The notes below the pieces were generated by a model, which did no database searches, was not told the origin of the DNA, and saw only the letters and a program-made list of their open reading frames with translations. The position numbers and the translations under genes were made by a program. Source: Eunapius fragilis (lineage: Eukaryota; Porifera; Demospongiae; Spongillida; Spongillidae). From it: a stretch of 64,000 bases of DNA. This document shows, piece after piece, positions 55,620 through 64,000 of the stretch (position 1 is its first letter; every line of letters begins with the position of its first letter). The DNA is taken from contig OY811983.1 in the NCBI GenBank assembly GCA_963681505.1, forward strand, positions 3,375,615 to 3,439,614, in the 5' to 3' direction.

Positions 55620-56419
55620 CGTTGTTGTGTTAGTACTAAAAGGGGAGAAAACTCTCAGCAGTTGTATGTGCCCCTGTTCTTGTCACCAAGAAGCGACCAC
55701 GCACTCTGCAGTGCTCACTACCCTTCGTTGCGTGTGCCTCCATTCGTTTAAACCTACGCAAATTGATTCATAAAATACTATTGCCCTGATCAACGGTCAA
55801 AAAAAGATGCTACTTCTGTATGCTATTTATGTGTTCTTCAATCTGTGCTGATGACTATTTTAATTGCTTACCAATTTCCTTTGGTTGGTTTCAGCAGCAG
55901 AAGCGCTGATAGGGTCTGGCTCATAGGTCGAACTTTTTTGTTCTGTGGATCCTAGATTTTGGAGAACCAATCAAATTGCAGCCCGTAGTGACGTCACGGT
56001 GCTACTTCATTACGAGTGTAATTGCATTCCATAGCTAGCTATAATGAGTTCGACGAGCCTTCTCCTCGAGGGTGACAGTTTTTAAGGCTTTACTACCTCA
56101 GCTCGGGTCTGAGCAAATAAGCCTTCATCGTGGGCAGGAGCGTTACAAGGACAAGGACGCGCCCGCGACTGTGCATGGCTAGAAATTCGATGAGAACGGG
56201 ATAGGCGAGGGGAAGCCAGGCCGCCTGCCCCTATCATCCCGACAAACCTCAGCCTCAACGTCCCTTTCTATCTTTTGGAGCAGCTGCTTCCTGCGTGCTT
56301 TCTGGAACTAGATTGTTTATGGTATACTGTTTCTCATGCCACAGTCATAAAAGGACATGTGCCTGTTGGGGGCTTCCTAATTCTTACTAGGTGCGCGGTG
56401 GCACGCACGTTCTCTCTTT
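55620..56419. other. spacer, colinear with 23190-23974
   Basis: No gene seen; a few small indels relative to unit 1 (for example an extra CAAACCTCAGCCT near 56243). Confidence 0.45.
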
Positions 56420-57716
56420 GTTTTGAGCGGTGTTGCCGCGGTTGACCGATTGGAGGAAGTCACGGACGGCCAGTTGACCGGAATAGACCTCTGGCGGTCA
56501 CGGTTCACGGCTAGTGATAGCCGTGACCAGTCCATACGGTCACGATCACGGGCAGGCGCGCCGTTTGAAACTTATCCGGCACGGTCACGGTCAGTTTTGG
56601 ACCGTCAATAACCGCCAGTTCATACTTAGCGGTCACGGCAGACGGTCTTAGTCGGTCAAAGTCAAACTTGCATGCGTGTATTACTGTATTGGCACCGTAT
56701 ATAACTCCACATGCACTGCATGCTGGTTGCAATTTGCACATCGGTATGTGTATAGATGCGGCTTTATACTAATACCTCTAGATGATACCTAATGCAGCAA
56801 TGATTCAACGGATAAATACAAAGAATGAATATAATGGAAACTGCCTGAAGAGAATTAAGGAGGCGAGGATGGAACTGAACTAGGTACTGAAGTTCTTGTT
56901 GCAGCGTAAAAGCAAAATCCTTTCTAGCCTGTCTGCAACAATTCTCCGCCTCTTTCTGTCAAGGATTAGCTTCAATTGTGAAAAAACAAGTTCAGAAGGT
57001 ACACTTTATGCTGACTTTAGTGCCATCTTTACTATATTAATATCTCTCATTAAATGCTCCACCAGTCCATGCATGACATTATTTACACGCCAATTGGTGG
57101 ATTCTGCCGTTAGGCATGCATTCCTTCAGATCTCTGCAGTAAGTGGAGGAACGATGTTTTCACCGGAGCAGCCTTAGTCTGGGGACCAGACCTAAAATAA
57201 ATTGTCTGGTCCCCAGGCACACATACCGGTAACTACAACTTGTGTTTATCCGTCAAGTGTTTTCCTCATCTTTGAAGTAGAACCATCAACTCTGGATATC
57301 CATGGCATGTAATAATTTTCTCTTGTTCACAGAGAGCGCACAAACTCCATTCGTTGAGCTGTGCGCCCCCTCCCTCGGAGCCAACATGAAGTGTTTCCGC
57401 AACTTTGTGTTAAGAAAATTTTGACCGGATGGATGGTAAGCACTTTTCACACAGCTACCTGGTGGTTTATCCAATTTCTGCTTTTCATATAATTAGAATC
57501 CGGTATACAGCTATCGTTTACGTCATGGGTTCAGCCATATTGCAGCGGTAGCTAATTGACCGTCAGCGACCGGATAATATTTTTTACGGTCAGCCGTCCA
57601 TACTCTGACAGCCAGGCACATTGACGGCCCGCGGCCGATGACGGTCAGCACAAATTTTGGCAAATTTTGGCGGCTGCCGGACGGCCAAGGCTGGCCGCGG
57701 CAACACTGGTTTTGAG
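56420..57716 (-). mobile_element. hAT transposon relic (unit 2)
   Basis: Element 56428-57708 flanked by GTTTTGAG (56420-56427 and 57709-57716). It holds the same decayed BED finger (CAL, TKLRKHFML region near 57290-57470) and dimerisation fragments as unit 1 but no nested element; the empty site for that element lies near 57605. Confidence 0.8.
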
Positions 57717-58434
57717 CCCAATAATTAGTTATGACGACACGACAATCAGTATATGAGGACACAAAACGACACCCCATTTATGTGACGCGACACAAAGATT
57801 GCGTAACACTCTAGAACAAAAAAGTTCGACCTATGAGCCAGACCCACTTTCACGTAGCGGTGATGTAATCCATTCGCAACTGTTGGGAATCTGGGTTTGG
57901 GTACGAGACTAGCTCTGTCCCGCCAGATTTGTATAACTCTGGAAACGGGCTGTGCAGAACTATACAGGTAATAACTCAGCCCTAGTGCATTGATGGTTTC
58001 GTGTATAGCTAATATGGTTGAGTATTTTGAAAGACCTTGCATTTTCTCATTATGTCGTAAGACATGTAATATATGTGGCTCGCAAAGCAGATTTCGCTGT
58101 GATGCGCCTAGAATGGTGGTACATCCATGAATTACTGCATCGTTATTTACCCAGCCGCAAACAGCCGTGTGCCCTGCGCCCTATAAAACTAAAGCGACCG
58201 CCCCATTAGGCATGATGTCATGTAGTACGCGCCTCTGTTATTTTAGTCATGACCACGTGATGCAACTTTAATGTTGTTTTCGGTCAAAGAAGTGTGTCTT
58301 CGTTCTGATAATTGAGCTATTACTTAGCGTCATTCTGTTTGTCAATCTGGACTTTCTGATTGACGAGGTTTCGTATAGCATAAGTAAGCAGGTGTATCAT
58401 TTTATGGACCAGAAAACTCGTCCGCTTACCTCCA

Positions 58435-59067
58435 TTTCCGGACCATACCTGGTGTTGCGCTCGGTGTACCACGACGCTTAATATGGTTACAATGGTGCAC
58501 ACGTCTTCATGATCGAAGTAGCCAAGGACATCCTCAACCACCATTTAATAGTGGGTTGCTAGGTTGGTGAGCATTACTCGTCGAAGTTCAAAGTGCATCC
58601 TCTCAATATCAACGGGTGGGTGGGTGGGGAGGTGTATCTGGACGAAAGGCCGTCTTTTACCCACACAATGGCGACAGTCGACTGCTTCAACCTACCGCTT
58701 GAACTCGCGAACGGCAGTAATGCGATGATCCACTACAAGACCGCACGTAGAGGCATCGTGCTGAAGGTAGCCTCGGAAAGACCCTTACTTCTTCCTCAGA
58801 CCACTGCAACCACGAACCGCACACAACCACCCAGCATAGCGGCCTGTCTATCTGTAGTATACGGACGTCCGCCTTTCGTCGACAGCTGGCTGCGCTACCA
58901 GAGGTCCATAGGCGTGAGCCACGTGCACGTGGTCGCCGAGACTTCGTTCGTCTTGGAGGGGGGCCTACGCGAGGCCTTCTTCGCCGATTCCGTCAGGAAT
59001 GGGTTTATTTCCGTGGATGTCTGGCAACCGTTGCTGGTCAGTGGTGTGCAGATTCACTACCACTCCC
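58435..59067 (+). pseudogene. GT92 glycosyltransferase copy c, cut by transposon
   Basis: The coding body is open from about 58593 to 59067 (FKVHPLNINGW to SGVQIHYHSQ) and is cleaner than copies a and b. The upstream segment (GPYLVLRSVYHDA, GAHVFMIEVAKDI) has two stops: a TAA created by two extra bases at about 58480 and the TAG shared with copy b at about 58560. At 59068 homology ends and the transposon begins, removing the YHDCIYRF/ADQDDFF catalytic part. This is the start of a third repeat unit. Confidence 0.75.
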
Positions 59068-59325
59068 AGCAAATAGTTCTTGGCCAAGTCTTGCCCAAGC
59101 TTCCCAGGATCTTTTATTCTTGGGCAAGAAGTATGCAAGACCCTGGCAAGATCTTATAGATGCCAAGAAATTAAGTCGCGTCTTGGGTTTTACCCAAGAC
59201 GCGACTTAATTTCTTATACCCAAGACGCGACTTAATTTCTTGGCATCTTTAAGATCTTGCCAGGATCTCTTGCCCAAGAAGATTGCAAGATCCTGGGTAC
59301 AGCAAGACATTGCCAAGAATTTTTT
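59068..59325. repeat. subterminal TTGCCAAGA/TCTTGGCAA repeat cluster
   Basis: At least ten TTGGC/GCCAAG-type motifs in both orientations, with nested palindromes at about 59160-59245. There AAGTCGCGTCTTGGGT occurs once forward and twice inverted. It resembles CACTA subterminal repeats and begins exactly where GT92 copy c is interrupted, with CACTCCCAGC at the junction. Confidence 0.65.
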
Positions 59326-59619
59326 GCTGTGATATAGATACACATGTTTGATGCAAGAACTAATCTTTCTTATTGATAAGATCTCTTTTTAGCTAAGAAC
59401 TATATTTATTTTGCTGCATATGGATCAACGATCAAGGATTGAAGATATTAATTAACCATTTGCAAGAACTAATCCCAGCATATATACAGCATATTATCAT
59501 AAAAATTACACAAACAGAAATTTTAATCAAGCACACATATTCAAAAGTATGATAATTCATGAAATACATGTGCTATTCCTTGTATGTTTTCACAATTGTG
59601 CCAGTCAATGCATTCAATT
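59326..59619. other. AT-rich 3' region of CACTA-type gene
   Basis: No coding signal; AT-rich with a few AAGAACTA repeats. Probably untranslated or element interior. Confidence 0.4.
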
Positions 59620-62335
59620 TCAATGGTGCTCATAGGTGTTGGGTATAAATACAATTATATGTGTTTGGGATTTTGCAATGGATATATGGATACATTTTCT
59701 CTTTATACAATTAACTGACACTGCCAAAACTGTGTTTGAAACTGACAATTTCTTAACTTTAACAAAACAGTGACGGAGTTGCAAAGCATTTCTTGAATAT
59801 ATAGGTTTACTGAAAGTTATATCACTTAAACTACTTTCAGTCATCCTTTCAAATGTGTCTATGATTGCTACTGGTCCTTCCAAAGTGATGCAAAAGCATC
59901 TGATGGATCCCAACAGCAAGTCTGACCCATAAAGAAATTCACAAACTGAACTGTCACGAAGTGTATTTTTCCTAATATGGTAAGATGTTTTGTCATCTGC
60001 AGTGTAATATGGAAATGTTGTCACATCATTACTGGCCAAATGAAATCCAGCTTCTTGTAGCAGTGCATCATACTCATAATCTAAAAGATTGCCACAATGA
60101 ATTTTGCCATGTGCACCATTCAAAATATTATCTTCTTTCAAAAAATCAATTGCTAGACTGTCTGTAGGAGACAATTCATTTCTGTATGCAGATACAGAAA
60201 ATGTCATGCTAATTGCTCTTGCTAGGCTCGTCAAAAAGTTTCTTGTGCCATGACGATGTTTCTTAATATATCCATTCATATTTTCAAACCCAAAAGTGGA
60301 ATATGCCCAAAGAGGACCCAATAGTCACACAAAATGGCATAAATGTATGGTAGTATGCAAATTTGCTGAAAGTATTGTGTCAGGATACAAGTCGGGTACT
60401 TGATTATAAAATGCCAATAGAAATTCCTCTGCTAATGTTAAATCCTGACACGAAATGTTGCAACTTAGAAGAATATGCATAGCAGAAATCAATAATGAGA
60501 AACGATTAACATAGTCAGATGGTAAGTAGGTAAGAATAATTGGCAGAGAGTAGTAGAGCAACCAGGCCTTGAATTCAGATGACTTCCAATAAAATAGCAT
60601 TTTTTTAATAGGACGGGGAGTGCTTCTAAATTCATGGGGTGGTTTTATTCTTAGCAGGTAGGCATCAATATCATCAACATTGCTTCCAAGATAAAATCGC
60701 TGATCAGAGTAATCAGAATTTATCCACCACTCTAAAAATTGCTTTGCTATGCCCAGTAAAATAACATGCATGTAGTCAATAGGTATATAATGAATGGAAA
60801 CATATTTCATGAGCATAGAAAAACCTTTAACACCAAATACAGGCTTGAGAATTTCTTCTGCTTTTCGTGCCCACACAACTATATCACTTGGTTCTCTAGC
60901 AATGTGTGGTTCTTGAGGTAAATACAAGTGTCGCTTGCATTTATGGATTCCTCTATCTTTGCAATACGGGCATCCATAGTATCCATTGAACTGAACCACG
61001 TTTAAAGCCATTGCTTTTGCTGGGAAGTCAAAAACAGCAGCCACTATTTTAGCTTTTAGAACTTTCTTCCCATGCTGCGTATTAAATTCTAAGCCATTAT
61101 TAAATAATAGGTCAATTTTTGATAGTACCGGTGGAAGCAATACTTCCATTGATGGCTTGCATGGTCCTAGCCATAATGCACCAACTAACATATTTTCTAC
61201 ATTCATTCTGACCTCTGGTGGCAGAGACACTGTAAACATCAATACAGGCCACAATGTTTGACCTGCATGTACATGCATAAGGTATACTTACAAGATAATA
61301 ACATACAAACCTGATGATTTGAAGACTGGGACACCATCCGTGCATAAAATAAGTCCAGCATGTTCGGGACAAGACAGAAACTCCCCAGCAGCTCTTAAGG
61401 TTTGACAAACTGCTCCATCATCAATGTCCTGTATAATTCCTTCTGTACGTTTCCTTGAAAAATGTTCTAAGATAATGTTCCATTTATCTATACATAACAA
61501 GAATGAAGAATATAAAAAAAAAAGTATACAACCTACTTGAAAACATGGTGCACAAATGTTGATGAAATGGAAGTAAACTAAGGTAGCAAACATTTGATCT
61601 TTTCCTTCTGCAATTGGGATCAATGCAATTCTTAGTGTCTGACAGTTCCTTCATGCATTCAGAGCAATACATATGCATTTCAACATCATCAAATGGATTT
61701 AACCTCTTCCTTAGCTGAAAGGTGGACCTAGCACACTGGTCAGTCTCAGGGCAATGAATTGCAATGAGATCTAAGAGTTGCTTGGTTGCGGCTTCACTGA
61801 GATTTTTTCTGACTGCAAAGTAGTTACATGCCAGCCAGCTAGCCTTCATGCTTATTGGGGCAGCAGCAAAAAGTGGCAGCAAAGATAACTTTTTTATGGC
61901 AGTGGACAATGGTTGCAGCATCCCTTCACTATTACTCTCAGCTTCAGCTTCAGTTACCACATCATCACTGTCATCACCTTCACCCCCACTACCATCATCA
62001 TCATCGTTACCACCACCACAATCATTACCACCATCATCATTACCACCACCACCATCACCCCCACCACCACCACCACCACCACCATTATCATCACCACCAC
62101 CACCATCACCACCATAATCATCACATGCACCATCACCATCAACTATACTTGCATTGGTGATGCCAGCATTGCCCCCATCAAACTCACAATTTCTAGCACA
62201 GTCATCTCTCGCACCACAATCATATTTTCCATCTTCAATCTCACTATCAATATGGTTTCCTTCAATCTCAACTATCTCATTATCACAAGCTCCTGCATTA
62301 TTATCATCAATTGTGCCATTATCAACCTCTCATTA
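59620..62335 (-). CDS. Transposase_21 (CACTA-like) transposase 2, several frames
   Basis: Minus-strand pieces read in order. An acidic Gly/Asp/Asn-rich head comes first (62335 to about 61960). Then follow a Cys-rich segment with CSECMKELSDTKNCIDPNC (61484-61960) and FLSCPEHAGLILCTDGVPVF (about 61310-61420). The core (60325-61278) has MALNVVQFNGYYGCPYCKDRG and YIPIDYMHVILLGIAKQFL. Last comes LWAYSTFGFENMNGYIKKHRHGT (59620-60321). These are the expected order of CACTA-type animal transposases (D-rich, PYC.C, DYMH..LG, FE.MNG). Small frame changes near 60322 and candidate introns near 61285 and 61500-61620 divide it, so it may be spliced or slightly decayed. It is a different family from the 39.7-kb transposase. 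Confidence 0.7.
61960..62135. repeat. ACC/ATC trinucleotide microsatellite
   Basis: Imperfect (ACCATC)n; on the minus strand it encodes the Gly/Asp-rich head of transposase 2. Confidence 0.85.
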
Positions 62336-63569
62336 GCATAATTATTAGCCACTTCATAACTCCTAACAACACTTCTGCCTCCTTGTTCTTGAACACCAGT
62401 TGAGTCTACTGAATTATATACCAAATTGTACGTACATGAGTCAATGAGCACTGAAATTACCTTGAACTTGCTGACCAAATTCATTTTCGTTATGCACTGT
62501 AAATGAACATTTCGCACATATATGTAATTGCTAATAATCTATTGCTCGATAACTCATATCGAGAAATTGGCGGTCAAAAGGATTACGCGGTATTCGGTCA
62601 TTGCGTAATTCGGTGTCCATAGAAAATGTATTGACGCATTCATAAAACTGCAGCTTACTGCAGAACAAAACAAAATATTGACTAGGTGCTCTCGGATTTG
62701 TAATGTGGGGACTATTTGGCATATTTTGAGTAGTTTTTCGCACCTTAGGTACTTATATCCGCACTTCCACATTAATTATGCAAGGTTTCCAATGTCCATT
62801 CATTTTATCTCATTTCGTTATTCAGTCATCAATAGTTTCCCAACCAAGTGATAATTTCCTTAGGTGCTAACGGATTATATGAGAGCAGTCAGTGTACTTA
62901 TTTATCATCATTTTTTCAGAGCTTAGGGCCTTCAAATCGCACTTCCGTTGAATGGTTAGTGAGATACACCCGCATACAAGACGATCATCACGTGCCCCTT
63001 ATCATCAGTCGGCCGTGCCCAGACCTAGCTGTTTTTTGATGTTGTAGTTAAATGACCAATAATTATTGCTATGTACTGACTTAGCATCATGACCACATGT
63101 AGGAGTGGCTAGGTGGCACTAATTGGGAAAGACGGAGGTTGCGATTACACAAAGGAGTTTGCCACTCAGAGAATCGACATGGGCATACAACCAGACTTAT
63201 TACGGAAGGATCTTGTAAGTCTCAGAGTACTAGTTAAGTAGCATGAATGCAAAACGTATATTGGATGGTAGTGACTATTCGTAATACGCTAAAAGGTTAT
63301 ATACCGGAGCGGTAATACATGTAAGAGCATACACGTAGAGGTAACGTCTGGTACAAACGGCGGGAGCATCAAATATACAAGAGCTGCCATATTTCTATAC
63401 GACTGACGGTACGCACTTAATTGACCTTTCCCATAGAAAATGAAAAAATGCATCATAAAAGATTCAATACTTCTAACTTTGCAAAAGCTAGTCCGACTTT
63501 AAGTTTAGGTGCATTAGATTTGTGCCAACTGCAGCATTTGAAAACTACCATGTTTTCTCGTACAATGTC
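62336..63569. other. 5' flank of transposase 2, no gene recognised
   Basis: A possible upstream coding piece at about 62355-62465 (minus, VDSTGVQEQGGRS) could be an N-terminal exon. The rest, 62520-63569, has no supported feature, and the element's other terminus was not found. Confidence 0.35.
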
Positions 63570-63795
63570 CCATGTGTGAACATACATGTACATGTATATG
63601 TACATGTATGTATAGATGTATATATGTATGTGTGTGCGTTTATGACTATGTATGTGTGTGTGTGTGTGACAGTGGTTATGGCTATGTGTGTACATGTGTG
63701 TTTTATGTGCACGTATGTGTGCATGTGTTTTATTTGTATGTGTGTACGTATATGTATATGTGTGTATATGTACATGTATGTGTATATATGAATTA
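63570..63795. repeat. TG/TA-rich simple sequence
   Basis: Imperfect (TGTA/TATG/TGTG)n; open frames on both strands here are translations of the repeat. Confidence 0.85.
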
Positions 63796-63923
63796 GTGTT
63801 ATCTATGGCAACACCTCACCATATTAAAATGTCTCCCGTGATCCTCCACTTCACTATACCAACTGCCTCATTCCAGGCCAGGTATGTGTAAAAGTCCGTA
63901 CTTCCCTTCAGTACCTTATCGCT

Positions 63924-63925
<2 letters not shown>

Positions 63926-63995
<70 letters not shown>
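63926..63995. repeat. (GT)n microsatellite
   Basis: About 34 uninterrupted GT units just before the window end. Confidence 0.95.
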
Positions 63996-63997
<2 letters not shown>

Positions 63998-64000
63998 ACC

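Noticed and set aside
62848-63791. Short frames at the right end
   Set aside because: Either random or translations of TG/TA repeats.

Overview
The window is eukaryotic, animal-type nuclear DNA. Spliced genes have GT-AG introns, there is an interstitial TTAGGG array, and mobile elements of metazoan type are everywhere (Ty3/Gypsy LTR element, hAT, CACTA/Transposase_21, a Ginger-like integrase transposon, Helitron-like foldback elements, many MITEs). The mix of an ankyrin/coiled-coil/TKL kinase, aerolysin-fold secreted proteins and small cysteine-rich secreted proteins, with short introns and TACATGTA/CATGCATG-rich AT-biased spacers, suggests a marine invertebrate, most likely a sponge. That assignment is inference.

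The dominant structure is a direct segmental duplication. Unit 1 runs from about 166 to 33,900 and unit 2 from about 33,900 to 58,500; a third unit starts at about 58,500 and is cut by a transposon at 59,068. Each unit begins with a family-92 glycosyltransferase (GT92) copy. Downstream each carries an aerolysin-like pore-forming-protein gene (14963-16664 and 47164-48843, minus strand, four exons with signal peptide) and a two-exon small secreted cysteine-rich gene (20738-21246 and 52957-53465). In both units the cysteine-rich gene lies between the arms of a large imperfect inverted repeat. The outer end of each right arm carries a second copy of the aerolysin-gene promoter and start codon with no coding body behind it. 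Colinear blocks by eye are 166-1326 with 34197-36087, 1327-1930 with 37484-38078, 13962-28493 with 46222-58253, and 32758-34490 with 58254-59067.

Comparing the units reveals pre-insertion sites, so element boundaries can be set to the base. Unit 1 has extra insertions: an LTR element (28494-32752, 5-bp target duplication CCACG), an unclassified zinc-finger element (26524-28051, 8-bp duplication), an element with 7-bp duplications (25183-26324), a G/C-tract MITE (32958-33897) and a telomeric tract (14399-14454). Unit 2 has a Helitron-like insertion (36088-37483), a 26-bp palindromic insertion (50676-50701) and a MITE at a small tandem-duplication junction inside its GT92 copy. Unit 2 also lacks about 12 kb of unit 1 (1931-13961), which in unit 1 holds an ankyrin/coiled-coil/transmembrane/kinase gene. 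In its place are a CACTA-type element (38075 onward) and a Ginger-like element with matching 114-bp terminal repeats (42984-46221).

The right flank (59068-62340) is another Transposase_21 gene that interrupts the third GT92 copy, followed by simple-sequence DNA to the window end. The aerolysin-like pair, the cysteine-rich pair and perhaps the kinase gene are the likely functional host genes; all three GT92 copies look broken. Whether the duplication is a true tandem array or two divergent haplotypes laid end to end by the assembler cannot be decided from sequence alone.
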